Below are positions 7,203 to 16,375 of a DNA stretch of 64,000 nt, piece by piece. The translations under genes were made by a program, and so were the position numbers. The DNA is from an uncultured Granulosicoccaceae bacterium (lineage in GTDB: Bacteria > Pseudomonadota > Gammaproteobacteria > Granulosicoccales > Granulosicoccaceae). The notes beneath the pieces were generated by a model. That model ran no database searches. It saw nothing but the letters and a program-made list of their open reading frames with translations, and was not told the DNA's origin. The DNA is taken from NCBI GenBank assembly GCA_938006335.1, contig CALLMF010000044.1, forward strand, positions 62,001 to 126,000, given 5' to 3'. Within the stretch, counting starts at the first letter, position 1; the number at the start of each line of letters is the position of its first letter.

Positions 7203-8969
7203 ATGTCGTCGACGCAGGTATACATATACATGGCCATCGCAGCGGCGGTTGCCTACGGTGTCTTTCTACTCGGCTTCGGCTGGCAGAGAAGGACCCGGCC
7301 CCATCGCCGCTTGCTTGCCGTGCTCGCTGCGGCGCTTTGCATCGCTGCGCCGTTCGTGGCTCTGCGCTTCGGCGCGGCAGAGCCCGCGCTGCACCTGGCG
7401 CGAAGTCTGATAGGCGCAGCAGCGGGAGTCTCCGGGCTCGCCTTGTTTGCATTGCTCAGCGCACCCTCACGTGGCGAAGCGCCCGTTCCGGGTGACGTGC
7501 CGGAAACGGCCGATGGCCTGGTCAAGTTCGACATCGACGCTGACGGCAGCGCGGTTGACGTTGCGCACGACACCGCCCGTGAACGCGACGAGGACAATGC
7601 ACACACAACGGTGCGTACTCATATCGACGCAGCAACGGACCGCGGTCATTTCGACGTCGAGGATCCGAACAGTACTGACGGATCAGCCGAGCGTGTGGAA
7701 ATCAGCGAGTCCGTTGATGCGTCAATCGAACCCGCGGTCAGCGCAAACCTTGACGAAACAGAATCCGACACGACGGCGACAGACGATAGTGCGTCCACCG
7801 ATCGCGGCTTCATGGACAGCGAGTTCATGGGGAACAACCCCGAACCTCTGGAACTCGTTGACGATCACGCCGGTATGGTTGGTGACGCATTTACCGACAC
7901 CACGTCCATTGCTGCCGAGTTGCAAGATCAGGACAGCCTGTCGCGCGAACTCGACGAGACCGAAGAGCTGTACATGCAGTTGCGTTCCGAGGCCGATGAA
8001 CAGGTTGAGCTGCCGGACGACTCGCCGTGGCTGGACGAAACGGCGCAGAAGGAGATGAACCTCGACGATCTGAGTCGCGACGATATGGTCGCGGCTGACC
8101 GTACCGCATCCAGTCTGCACGGTGAGCCCGAGCTGATTCAGGATGCCGATGGATACCGGAACGAGTTTGATCAGGACAGCAGTACAACAGCTGACGTGCA
8201 ATCCAGCGACACGGTCGAAGACGCCGAGTGGCTCGATGATGACCAGGCCGTCGAAGCCCCGGTAACCATCGCTGGCGGTGCTCCCCACATTCGCTCGGTA
8301 CGCTCCGATAGGGACGTGACTGACGATCAGCCTCACCTGCAACCCCAGAGCGAAGCGCTATCGACGATCGAGCAGGACGATGGCTCAGTCATCGTTGACG
8401 ATGGTGAAACGACACCGCGGCAGGCCTTCCCTGCTCACGTGGAACTCGACGCTGCGCTTTTGGCGGCGCGTCGACAGGGAGATGCGCTTGCATCGCAAAT
8501 GACGGAGTTGCAACACGAAATGGAGAGCGAAGACGCTAGATCCCTACGCGAGAAACTCGCCGTATCGACGCGCGAAACCGATGCCGAGACCCGCGTGCTG
8601 CGCGCCGAACGGCTTGTGCAAGCCGAACGAGAGGCGCGCATCGCCGCGGAAGCGCTGGTAGACAGTCAACGAGAGCTGATCGACGAGTTACGCCTTGATG
8701 CAGATCGCATCCGGACTCGGATCACAAGCCTGGAAGCCGCTCAAGCAGAGGCCGAAGCGGACATCACGCGACTGAACGAGACCGCGCGGCACGCGGCGCA
8801 GCTGGCACGCACGGCGGCGATCGCACGACGTGAGGCGCAGGCCGAAATCGCTGTGGAACGCGAGGCAAAGATTCGTCAGGAGCAAGCGACCAAGCGGGCG
8901 GTAGGGATTGCACGAAACGCGATCGCCGCGCTCGCCGAACGTGAGGGCCGCGAGCCTGCAGATCGGTAA
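7203..8969 (+). CDS. Orphan membrane protein with acidic linker and coiled-coil tail
   Basis: A 588-residue protein of no recognised family. Three hydrophobic helices lie near the N-terminus (about 6-27, 36-56, 65-88). A long Asp/Glu/Ser/Thr-rich, probably disordered segment follows (about 90-410), and then a charged heptad-like coiled coil (about 415-585; for example RLVQAEREARIAAEAL, LEAAQAEAEADITRL). The tail would therefore sit in the cytoplasm or periplasm on a flexible tether about 300 residues long. Composition resembles membrane-anchored scaffold proteins, but no name is justified. It starts at ATG 7203 after AACGGAAGGCGGCTGG, a weak Shine-Dalgarno, and is followed 76 bases on by the HiPIP gene. 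Confidence 0.75.
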   Translation: MSSTQVYIYMAIAAAVAYGVFLLGFGWQRRTRPHRRLLAVLAAALCIAAPFVALRFGAAEPALHLARSLIGAAAGVSGLALFALLSAPSRGEAPVPGDVPETADGLVKFDIDADGSAVDVAHDTARERDEDNAHTTVRTHIDAATDRGHFDVEDPNSTDGSAERVEISESVDASIEPAVSANLDETESDTTATDDSASTDRGFMDSEFMGNNPEPLELVDDHAGMVGDAFTDTTSIAAELQDQDSLSRELDETEELYMQLRSEADEQVELPDDSPWLDETAQKEMNLDDLSRDDMVAADRTASSLHGEPELIQDADGYRNEFDQDSSTTADVQSSDTVEDAEWLDDDQAVEAPVTIAGGAPHIRSVRSDRDVTDDQPHLQPQSEALSTIEQDDGSVIVDDGETTPRQAFPAHVELDAALLAARRQGDALASQMTELQHEMESEDARSLREKLAVSTRETDAETRVLRAERLVQAEREARIAAEALVDSQRELIDELRLDADRIRTRITSLEAAQAEAEADITRLNETARHAAQLARTAAIARREAQAEIAVEREAKIRQEQATKRAVGIARNAIAALAEREGREPADR

Positions 8970-9045
8970 TGGGAACAATTCCGATCCACCCATGCCCCAG
9001 TGACCGTATACTCTGTAGGGCTTTATAACTACAGGAAAAGAAGTC

Positions 9046-9351
9046 ATGATCGATAAGAATCGCCGCAAGATGATGGGCATGTTCGGCGCTGGCGCCGTTG
9101 CTGTACCGCTGACGGCGGTCGTCGGCACCTTGCCGAGCCGAGCCCAGGACACATTGCCAGCCGTGGATCCCGAATCAGCTCAGGCCAGCGCGCTCCAGTA
9201 CGTTGCCGAGTCTCCGGATCCGGCAACCAACTGTGCAAACTGCACGCTCTACCAAGGTGCTGAGGGTGAAGAGATGGGCCCATGCCCGTTGTTCCCCGGC
9301 AGCTCAGTGCACGCCGCTGGCTGGTGCAGTGCCTACGTGCCGATGGGCTGA
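9046..9351 (+). CDS. High-potential iron-sulfur protein (HiPIP)
   Basis: Periplasmic one-electron carrier of 101 residues. A twin-arginine signal (NRRKMMGMFGAGAV, Arg6-Arg7) precedes an Ala-rich stretch and a likely cleavage after the SRA at 31-33. The four cluster cysteines are Cys63, Cys66, Cys80 and Cys94, with the HiPIP spacing Cx2Cx13Cx13C (NCANCTLYQG, GPCPLFPG, GWCSAY). HiPIPs usually shuttle electrons from the bc1 complex to reaction centres or terminal oxidases. A ribosome site AGGAAAAG precedes the ATG and a strong terminator lies about 100 bases after the stop, so it is probably a single-gene unit. Confidence 0.95.
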   Translation: MIDKNRRKMMGMFGAGAVAVPLTAVVGTLPSRAQDTLPAVDPESAQASALQYVAESPDPATNCANCTLYQGAEGEEMGPCPLFPGSSVHAAGWCSAYVPMG

Positions 9352-9447
9352 GGCGATTCCGGCGACAGCGCCGCTCGGCTCACGTCCACTACCTGAGTCG
9401 CATGGCCCCCTACGCGGCCAACGCCAGTCGCCATATGACGTCTCCAG

Positions 9448-9478
9448 AAGTCGCACCTCATCGAGGTGCGACTTTTTT
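9448..9478 (+). terminator. Rho-independent terminator after the HiPIP gene
   Basis: A perfect 12-bp stem (9448-9459 pairing with 9463-9474), a 3-base loop and a six-T run to 9478. It ends the HiPIP transcript. The remaining sequence between 9352 and 9642 holds no supported gene. Confidence 0.93.
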
Positions 9479-9642
9479 ATGGCGACAGAGTCGTCAACTC
9501 GATACGTCGACAGTTGTGGAGTTTGTGCGTAGCGGGCCATCCCCCGACGGCGTGCAATCGCTTCAGCATGAGAGAATCGCGCTCGCGCTGGCGCACCCGC
9601 TAGCGCGCGCGTCTGCGACTACCCGCAAGGAGTTCTATTGCC

Positions 9643-10623
9643 ATGGCCACCAGCCTTCTGACCCTGCTCGACGATATTAGCGTCGTACTCGACGATGTCG
9701 CCGTGATGACCAAGGTCGCCACGCGAAAGACCGCCGGAGTGCTCGGCGACGATCTTGCGCTCAATGCCAATCAAGTAGCTGGCGTCAAGGCCGACCGCGA
9801 AATTCCCGTAGTGGCAGCGGTGGCGCGTGGCTCTGCGATCAACAAGCTCATCATCGTCCCGATCGCCTTGCTGATCAGTGCCATTGCGCCGTGGCTGATT
9901 ACCCCCTTGCTGATGCTTGGCGGCTTGTACCTGTGTTACGAAGGGGCACACAAGGTGCTCCACAAACTGTTGCATCCCTCAAAAGCAAAGGCCGAGACCG
10001 ACAAGCATCGTGAGGCGATAGCGGATACCAACATCGATCTTGCAGCGTTCGAGAAGAACAAGATCAAGGGTGCGATACGCACCGACTTCATCCTCTCTGC
10101 GGAAATCATTGTCATCTCGCTTGGGACCGTTGCCGACGCAAGTTTCGCGGTGCGCCTGGGAGTACTGATCGCCATCTCCGCGATCATGACCATCGGGGTG
10201 TATGGCCTCGTCGCCGGTATCGTCAAGCTGGACGACCTCGGTCGGTGGTTGACGGGAGCACCTGCCGACGCGTCGGGCAATGGCGCCGTGGTCCCACGCT
10301 CTGCGCTCAGTCAGGCCACTGGCCAAGGCATTCTGTGGTTCGCCCCGGTATTGATGAAAACCTTGTCCATCGTAGGTACCGCGGCGATGTTCATGGTGGG
10401 CGGCGGCATCATCACCCATGGATTTCACAGCATCGCCGAGTGGATCAGCTCCGCGTCTGAATCTGTCGGCACCTGGTTACCTGCGGTCAACACGATCCTT
10501 GCAGGGACGACGACTACCGTGCTGCAAGCGCTGGTGGGCGTAGTCGCCGGATTGATTGTCGTCGGTGCCGTCGAGGTGGCGACGCTTGGTCGTGACAAGG
10601 ACGCCTCGAAGGCGGCCAATTAG
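9643..10623 (+). CDS. DUF808 (YedI-like) inner-membrane protein
   Basis: A 326-residue multi-pass membrane protein of the DUF808/YedI family. The diagnostic N-terminus is LLTLLDDISVVLDDVAVMTK followed by KTAGVLGDDLALNA. Membrane segments are about 70-90 (LIIVPIALLISAI), 92-105, 143-160, 168-195, 229-255 and 285-312. Role unknown in the family. It starts at an ATG preceded by AAGGAG, which fixes the start. It converges on the CorB-like gene with a gap of only 9 bases. Confidence 0.9.
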   Translation: MATSLLTLLDDISVVLDDVAVMTKVATRKTAGVLGDDLALNANQVAGVKADREIPVVAAVARGSAINKLIIVPIALLISAIAPWLITPLLMLGGLYLCYEGAHKVLHKLLHPSKAKAETDKHREAIADTNIDLAAFEKNKIKGAIRTDFILSAEIIVISLGTVADASFAVRLGVLIAISAIMTIGVYGLVAGIVKLDDLGRWLTGAPADASGNGAVVPRSALSQATGQGILWFAPVLMKTLSIVGTAAMFMVGGGIITHGFHSIAEWISSASESVGTWLPAVNTILAGTTTTVLQALVGVVAGLIVVGAVEVATLGRDKDASKAAN

Positions 10624-10632
10624 TGGACACGA

Positions 10633-11763
10633 TCAGCTCGCGGGCTTCTCGTCACCGGTTGCCTGTGCGCTTGCACCTGCGCTGTCGCGGCGCTTGATCT
10701 CGGCATCAAGAGACGCCAGGACGCCCATGCGCTTGGCGCGCTGTTCCCATTGCGCTCGCGCCAGCGCCTGCATGTCTGACGAACCGTCCTGCTCATCGAC
10801 AATCTCGAGACCGATGAGCGTCTCCAGGACGTCTTCCATGGTGACGATTCCTGCCATACCGCCGAACTGATCAACCACCAGAGCAATCTGTTCGTGCTCC
10901 GTGGTGAAGCGATCGAAGAGCGCCGGGATCGGCGTGTTCTCACTCACTACCGTGATGTCTCGGCGCAAACGCGACAGAGGCAGCTCCCCTTCGTTGTCGA
11001 CCAGGGACTTGAGCACGGCGTCCTTCAACACGTAACCGGTCACGTGGTCCTTTGAGCCCTCAAACACCGGAATGCGTGAAAAGCGGAGCGCCGGGTAGGC
11101 CTCGTGCAAGGCGCGCGTCGTCGAGGATTCGTCCGCGGATACGACCACGGTGCGCGGCGTCATGACGTGCTCGGCGAGCACGGTATCAAAGCGCAGAAGG
11201 TTCCGGAGGATGGTTGACTCGCTCGCATCCAACACGCCTTCGCGCGAACCGAGTTCGGCCATCGCCGTGAAATCCGCCCGACTGAACACGCTCGCCGCCT
11301 TGTCCTTTTTCAGCGCTCGGGTGATCAGCTGGCTGCCCCACACGAGCGGAGCGAGTATCTTCATGATCAGGTTGAGACTGCGCGCAGTAAAGCCTGCGAG
11401 TTCCTTCCAATAGTTTGCGCCGATGGTCTTCGGAATGATTTCCGACAAGAACAGAATAGCGAGGGTCATGGCGACCGGCACTACTGCACTCGCCATGAAC
11501 GAGGCCCCCCAGATCTTGACGGCCTGTGCACCCACGCCGATGGCACCCACGGTATGAGCGATGGTATTCAGTGTGAGAATCGCGGCCAGCGGGCGATCGA
11601 TGTTTTCCTTGAAGCTCTGCAGAGACTTGCCCAGCGCCCCGCCCTTCTGCACTTCCGATTCAGTGAACGAGGGGGTAATGCTCAGCAGAACAGCCTCCCA
11701 GATCGAGCACAGGAAGGAAAACACGATGGAAACAAGAAAGAACAGCACGAGCAGTGTGTACAT
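10633..11763 (-). CDS. CNNM/CBS-domain transporter of the HlyC/CorB family
   Basis: A 376-residue membrane protein. The N-terminal CNNM (DUF21) domain (about 1-185) has hydrophobic helices (LLVLFFLVSIVFSFLCS, TLAILFLSEIIPKTIG), and a CBS pair follows (about 200-335; VMTPRTVVVSADE, EGIVTMEDVLE-like motif at TMEDVLETLIG). Family members handle Mg2+/Co2+. The usual C-terminal CorC_HlyC domain is absent: only a short charged tail remains after the second CBS. It diverges from the RNase J-like gene and faces the DUF808 gene. Confidence 0.87.
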   Translation of the reverse strand: MYTLLVLFFLVSIVFSFLCSIWEAVLLSITPSFTESEVQKGGALGKSLQSFKENIDRPLAAILTLNTIAHTVGAIGVGAQAVKIWGASFMASAVVPVAMTLAILFLSEIIPKTIGANYWKELAGFTARSLNLIMKILAPLVWGSQLITRALKKDKAASVFSRADFTAMAELGSREGVLDASESTILRNLLRFDTVLAEHVMTPRTVVVSADESSTTRALHEAYPALRFSRIPVFEGSKDHVTGYVLKDAVLKSLVDNEGELPLSRLRRDITVVSENTPIPALFDRFTTEHEQIALVVDQFGGMAGIVTMEDVLETLIGLEIVDEQDGSSDMQALARAQWEQRAKRMGVLASLDAEIKRRDSAGASAQATGDEKPAS

Positions 11764-11901
11764 GCGTCTTTCGGAGCCTCAGTGTCGGTTACAGTGGGAT
11801 TGCCGGATGGTACCTGAACGCAGGTACCTCGCGTCCGTCAGGTGTCAGGGATGCTCACCTTGCGCGGGACTCATGGTACCGACATCAGACGTACTCAAAG
11901 A

Positions 11902-13281
11902 ATGACACCCGATACAAGCGAGTTGTGGTTTCTGCCATTGGGCGGTTGCGGCGAAATCGGCATGAACCTCAACCTGTACGGCCACGACGGCGAGTGGCTG
12001 ATGGTCGACTGTGGAGTGACATTCCGCGACGCCGATGGCAGCAAGCGAAGCGGCTTCGACGTACAGATGCCTGATCCCGAATTCATCAGTTCGCAGCGCG
12101 ACCGCTTGCAGGGGCTTCTGCTGACGCACGCTCACGAAGATCACATTGGCGCGGTGGCGCACCTGTGGCCACGCCTGCAGTGTCCGGTATGGACAACACC
12201 CTTTACCGCCGAGATGCTCAAGCGAAAACTCGCCGAACATGGCCTGGTCGCAAAGGTACCTGTACACATCGTGGCCCCCGGCGAACGCCACCGCCATGGC
12301 GTATTCGATGTCGAGTGGATCGCAAACACTCACTCGATCCCTGACCCGTGCGGCCTTGCCATTCGCACCCCTGCCGGCACGGTCTTTCACACAGCCGACT
12401 GGAAACTCGACGAGCAGCCCGTGGTCGGGCATCACTTCGACCGCGAAGCGTATCGCCGTCTCGGCGATGAAGGCGTGACAGCCATGGTGTGCGACTCCAC
12501 CTGCGCAGACAAGGACGGCTTCTCCCTGTCTGAGGGGGTGTTGTTCGACGGCTTGCTCGACGTGGTATCCGCCGCTCCTGGGCGAGTGATCGTCGCCTGC
12601 TTCGGCAGCAATATCGCACGCTTGCAAACGCTGGCGCGGGTGGCTGAAGCCACCGGAAGGCATATAGGCCTGCTGGGACGCTCTCTGATCAATACCGCAA
12701 ACGCGGCGCGCACCGTCGGCCTCTGGACCGAGCGCGAAACCCTGGTCGCCTCGGAACATCTGGGCTATCTGCCACGTGAGTCGCTCTTGCTGGTTGCCAC
12801 CGGTAGCCAGGGAGAGCCACGCACCGCCCTCGACCGCTTGTCGCGAGATGCCTTTCGCGAACTATCGCTGGACACTGGAGACACCGTGGTCTTCAGTGCG
12901 CGCACCATTCCCGGCAACGAGCAAGCTATCGCAGCGCTCATCAGCAAGCTGGAGGCGCGCGGCGTACGTGTCGTCACCGCAGATGCTACCGAGCGCCCGA
13001 TACATGCTTCCGGACATCCATCGATCGACGAACTGAAGCAACTGTACGCCTGGGTGCGTCCGGAGACGGTGGTGCCGGTTCACGGTGAGCCCATTCATCT
13101 GGACGCACAGGCCAGGCTCGCGCGTGAGGTCGGCATCCAGCGGCGCCTGGTGGGCCGTAATGGAGACCTGTTTACGCTTGCACCTACCCCAGGGGTCAGA
13201 CGCCACGCGGCAACGGTCGGGCGTCTGGGAGTCAGCAAAAACGGTCTGCAACGGATTGTGATGAGCAGCACCGCCGTCTGA
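11902..13281 (+). CDS. Short RNase J-like metallo-beta-lactamase-fold ribonuclease
   Basis: A 459-residue beta-CASP/metallo-beta-lactamase protein in the RNase J group. It has GGCGEIGMNLN at the N-terminus, the zinc motif THAHEDHIGA, SIPDPCG and HTADWK in the second metal region, the beta-CASP segment (about 190-350; CFGSNIARLQ, TGSQGEPRTALDRL) and the HASGHPS and VPVHGEP motifs. The family cuts or trims RNA. Canonical RNase J is about 550 residues and has an extra C-terminal domain that is missing here. Such genes are scattered in Gammaproteobacteria, which normally depend on RNase E. The ATG at 11902 was chosen because the core fold begins directly after it. Confidence 0.85.
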   Translation: MTPDTSELWFLPLGGCGEIGMNLNLYGHDGEWLMVDCGVTFRDADGSKRSGFDVQMPDPEFISSQRDRLQGLLLTHAHEDHIGAVAHLWPRLQCPVWTTPFTAEMLKRKLAEHGLVAKVPVHIVAPGERHRHGVFDVEWIANTHSIPDPCGLAIRTPAGTVFHTADWKLDEQPVVGHHFDREAYRRLGDEGVTAMVCDSTCADKDGFSLSEGVLFDGLLDVVSAAPGRVIVACFGSNIARLQTLARVAEATGRHIGLLGRSLINTANAARTVGLWTERETLVASEHLGYLPRESLLLVATGSQGEPRTALDRLSRDAFRELSLDTGDTVVFSARTIPGNEQAIAALISKLEARGVRVVTADATERPIHASGHPSIDELKQLYAWVRPETVVPVHGEPIHLDAQARLAREVGIQRRLVGRNGDLFTLAPTPGVRRHAATVGRLGVSKNGLQRIVMSSTAV

Positions 13282-13297
13282 CCCGCCTCAGCCCGTC

Positions 13298-14161
13298 CTA
13301 CTCGTTGTCGCGACGCTCTTCTGCGGCCGGCACCGGGACATCGATGTCCCGGGAATCCCAATACAGGCCATAGCCTTCGCGTCGAAATCGGCGCAGCACC
13401 CAACCCGTGCGTTGTCCGAGACTCATTTTCTTGCGCACGCGACACGCAGCGGTATCGATACGCCGTGTATCGATATCCTGGGGCAGTGACCACACCGAGG
13501 TCAGCAGCTCGCCATTGGTGACTACGCGGCCACGGTTGCTGAACAGGTAGAAAGCCAGATCAAACTCCTTCGGACTCAGATCCAGCGCACTGTCCTCAAG
13601 CGTGACCCGCCTGTGTGCCAGCTCGAACGTGAACGGCGAAACCTCGATGGAGCGATTACGCAAGGGATCATGACGCCGGAGTCCAGCGTGAATCCGGGCG
13701 GCCGTGATGCGTGCGCTTTCACCGAACGTGAAGAGGTGGTGCGCCCCAGCGTCCAGGGTATCGACGATGTGCTGCTCATCGAGTAGATCCGACATCACCA
13801 GCAGCCGACATCCCCGCACACCAGGCGGCAAGACAGGTACTCGGGTTGTCGCGGTGGCCACACGAAAACACACAATGACCGCGCACGGGGTGATTCCTGC
13901 AGCCTCGAATGCCTCGGTGTTCAGGTAGCACTCAGCGTCAAATCCCAGGGCTTCCGCAATGTCGACGAGCCACGCGCTGTCGGCCTTGTCGGTGGACACG
14001 ATGGCAATGACCGGGCGCTCGGCTGCCGGTAATCCGGATTCCGATGGCGTACCACTTGCCTCGGCGTCGGCCGTCAACACTGTACGGAACCCTGTTGCAC
14101 GTTCGCGGTCAAAGCACAGCACCTCATAACGGTTCGAAGCGTCCGGGTAACCAGGCAACAT
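13298..14161 (-). CDS. Winged-helix regulator with a receiver-like domain lacking the phospho-Asp
   Basis: A 287-residue OmpR-type transcription factor. The C-terminal winged helix (about 165-270) is well formed: LDLSPKEFDLAFYLFS, then RRIDTAACRVRKKM and a wing ending FRREGYGL. The central part (about 50-155) resembles a receiver (PVIAIVSTDKADSAWL, LLVMSDLLDEQHIVDTLDAGAHHLFTF cannot be scored in full), but the strand that should carry the phospho-acceptor reads AVIVCFRV, with no Asp. It is likely an atypical, phosphorylation-independent regulator. No kinase gene is adjacent; it is convergent with the RNase J-like gene. Confidence 0.8.
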   Translation of the reverse strand: MLPGYPDASNRYEVLCFDRERATGFRTVLTADAEASGTPSESGLPAAERPVIAIVSTDKADSAWLVDIAEALGFDAECYLNTEAFEAAGITPCAVIVCFRVATATTRVPVLPPGVRGCRLLVMSDLLDEQHIVDTLDAGAHHLFTFGESARITAARIHAGLRRHDPLRNRSIEVSPFTFELAHRRVTLEDSALDLSPKEFDLAFYLFSNRGRVVTNGELLTSVWSLPQDIDTRRIDTAACRVRKKMSLGQRTGWVLRRFRREGYGLYWDSRDIDVPVPAAEERRDNE

Positions 14162-14328
14162 GGACCAACATACAGCCCAATGAGCAACGGACCATACTGC
14201 CTGGGCGTCTCGAGTATACGGGGTAGTGTTGCGTCATCCATGACGAGTTCAGACACGGCAAGATGTTTAACACGGCCGCTTTTGTCCGCACTTCGGAGCA
14301 CCGTGCGGACCGCTGACGGACTCGGTAA

Positions 14329-14402
14329 TGGCTACACCTGGATTCGAACCAGGGACCCCAACATTATGAGTGTTGTGCTCTAACCAGCTGAGCTATGTAG
14401 CC
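14329..14402 (-). tRNA. tRNA-Met (CAT), elongator type
   Basis: A complete cloverleaf on the minus strand: acceptor GGCTACA/TGTAGCC, D-arm GCTCAGCTGGTTAGAGC, anticodon stem CAACA/TGTTG with loop CTCATAA, and T-arm CCTGGTTCGAATCCAGG. The anticodon CAT, a paired first acceptor position (G-C) and the absence of three G-C pairs at the anticodon stem base fit elongator Met rather than initiator. The genomic 3' end reads A-TTA, so CCA is not encoded. Confidence 0.95.
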
Positions 14403-14526
14403 GACGAGTTCAGCGGTGGAGTATCAGGAGCTGCTCGACGACTGTCAAGCAGGCTGGCGATCTTCTTCGCGCTTTTTGCTGTATTTCACGAGCAGATCGA
14501 GCGGTTGCCGCCGGTGCCCCGGCGAC

Positions 14527-15618
14527 TCAGACGTTGAAGCGAAAGTGCACCACATCGCCTTCAACCAGCCGGTACTCCTTGCCTTCAAGCCGCCACTTCC
14601 CGGCGTCCTTGGAGCCGCTCTCGCCGTTGTTCGCGATGTAGTCATCGTAGGCGATGACCTCGGCGCGGATAAAGCCTTTCTCGAAGTCGGTGTGGATACT
14701 ACCGGCTCCCTGTGGCGCGGTTGCGCCTGATCGCACGGTCCAGGCGCGAACCTCCTTTTCACCTGCCGTGAAAAAGGTCTGCAGCCCGAGCAGTGCGTAG
14801 CCTGCACGAATCACCCGGTTGAGGCCAGGCTCCTCGAGATTCATTTCGGAGAGAAACTCGGCCTTGTCTGCCTCTTCGAGTTGAACGATCTCAGCCTCTA
14901 TGGAGGCGCATACGGGCACCACTTCGGCGTTTTCGGAGGCAGCGCGAGCCACGAGCACGTCCAGCGCCGTATTCCCTTCGAATCCGTCCTCAGCGACATT
15001 GGCGATATACATCGTCGGCTTGATCGTCAACAGGTGCAGCTGGCGCATCCAATCGGCCTCCCGGTCGTCGGTCTCGATCAGGCGGGCAGCGCGCCCCTCA
15101 TTGAGCTCGCCAGCCACACGCTCCAGAAACGCCTTCTCGGCGATGGCATCCTTGTTGGCGCTTTTCGCTACACGGGCGACGCGCTGGATCGCCTTGTCCA
15201 CGGTGTCGACATCAGCGAGCAGCAACTCGGTGTCGATGGTATCCACGTCTTCCAGCGGGTCAACTTTTCCGGCGACGTGGATGACGTCGTCATCTTCGAA
15301 ACAACGGACCACATGAGCGATGGCATCACATTCGCGAATATTGCCAAGAAACTGATTGCCGAGCCCCTCGCCCTTGGAGGCACCTGCAACCAGTCCCGCA
15401 ATATCAACGAATTCCATCGTCGTCGGCATGATCCGCTCCGGGCTGACGATAGTGGCCAGCGCATCAAGGCGCGGATCCGGCACCGGCACCATGCCCACGT
15501 TCGGCTCTATGGTGCAGAATGGGTAGTTCTCTGCTGCGATCTCGGCCTTGGTGAGCGCGTTGAATAAGGTGGACTTGCCGACGTTCGGCAGTCCGACGAT
15601 GCCACACTTGAAACCCAT
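14527..15618 (-). CDS. ychF: Ribosome-associated ATPase/GTPase YchF
   Basis: A 363-residue Obg-family P-loop protein, the YchF/OLA1 length. The P-loop is [12 protein letters not shown] near the start, with switch and G3 region [22 protein letters not shown], followed by the coiled-coil domain and a C-terminal TGS domain (about 277-360) ending VHFRFNV. YchF binds ribosomes and preferentially hydrolyses ATP; it is linked to oxidative-stress responses. It follows pth on the same strand in the conserved order rplY-pth-ychF. Confidence 0.97.
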   Translation of the reverse strand: MGFKCGIVGLPNVGKSTLFNALTKAEIAAENYPFCTIEPNVGMVPVPDPRLDALATIVSPERIMPTTMEFVDIAGLVAGASKGEGLGNQFLGNIRECDAIAHVVRCFEDDDVIHVAGKVDPLEDVDTIDTELLLADVDTVDKAIQRVARVAKSANKDAIAEKAFLERVAGELNEGRAARLIETDDREADWMRQLHLLTIKPTMYIANVAEDGFEGNTALDVLVARAASENAEVVPVCASIEAEIVQLEEADKAEFLSEMNLEEPGLNRVIRAGYALLGLQTFFTAGEKEVRAWTVRSGATAPQGAGSIHTDFEKGFIRAEVIAYDDYIANNGESGSKDAGKWRLEGKEYRLVEGDVVHFRFNV

Positions 15619-15674
15619 GGAAGATGCCTGTCGAGTAGGAAGGGGCCGAGTGGACGCCGCCCCGGGGTGGTGCT

Positions 15675-16280
15675 TTACAGAACGCCGGGCCGATGCCCGT
15701 TGATGGCCTTGGTGGCGACGTTGAGATCACCATCCAGGAGTTCGTTGGACTCGCGCACGGCAACATCGATCGCGTCCTCCATCAGGCGCTGGTCATCGGC
15801 GCCTGCCCGCTTGAGCACATAGCCGGACACCGCAGACTTGTGGCCAGGGTGCCCGATACCGATCCGCAATCGCGCAAAGTCACGCGAGCCGCCCAACCTG
15901 GCAATGATGTCACGCAGTCCGTTGTGCCCACCATGCCCGCCACCGCGCTTGACGCGGATCTCGCCAGGGGGCAGATCGAGCTCGTCGTGCGCCACCAGTA
16001 TGCGGGTGGCATCCAACTTGTAGAATTTCACGATCGCAGCGACGCCTTCGCCACTGCGGTTCATGAAGTTCATCGGCTTGATCAGGTGTACGCGACGACC
16101 GTCTATTGTGGCTTGCGCAATAGCGGCGTGGTAACGCTTGTCCAGCGCGAATGTTGCCCCGAGCCGGGCGGCAAGCTCATCGACGTACCTGAACCCCGCA
16201 TTGTGCCGAGTATTCGCGTGCTCGGGGCCGGGGTTACCCAGACCGGCAACAAGCTGGAACTGAACACGATCTCCAGGCAC
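15675..16280 (-). CDS. pth: Peptidyl-tRNA hydrolase
   Basis: A 201-residue enzyme that releases peptides from peptidyl-tRNA dropped by ribosomes. Recognised by [20 protein letters not shown] (catalytic His in TRHNAG), [19 protein letters not shown] and [13 protein letters not shown]. The likely start is GTG 16280, about ten residues before the core. It lies between rplY and ychF on the minus strand; a long structured inverted repeat sits in the 95 bases between it and rplY. Confidence 0.97.
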   Translation of the reverse strand: MPGDRVQFQLVAGLGNPGPEHANTRHNAGFRYVDELAARLGATFALDKRYHAAIAQATIDGRRVHLIKPMNFMNRSGEGVAAIVKFYKLDATRILVAHDELDLPPGEIRVKRGGGHGGHNGLRDIIARLGGSRDFARLRIGIGHPGHKSAVSGYVLKRAGADDQRLMEDAIDVAVRESNELLDGDLNVATKAINGHRPGVL

Positions 16281-16300
16281 GACGTGATCTCGCTAATGGG

Positions 16301-16365
16301 CCGATTTTCGGGGCTTTTCCTACCGAATAAGGCCAAATAAAGGCCCTTTTCGGCAAGAAAAGCCC
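16301..16365. repeat. Long imperfect hairpin between rplY and pth
   Basis: A perfect 9-bp outer stem (GGGCTTTTC at 16311-16319 with GAAAAGCCC at 16357-16365) encloses a second imperfect stem (about 16323-16334 with 16342-16353, 10 of 12 pairs). A small side hairpin CCGA/TCGG (16301-16304 with 16308-16311) abuts it. On the minus (transcribed) strand it lies after rplY and before pth, so it may be an attenuator, processing site or mRNA stabiliser; no clean T-run follows it. Confidence 0.7.
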
Positions 16366-16375
16366 GCTGAATCAA

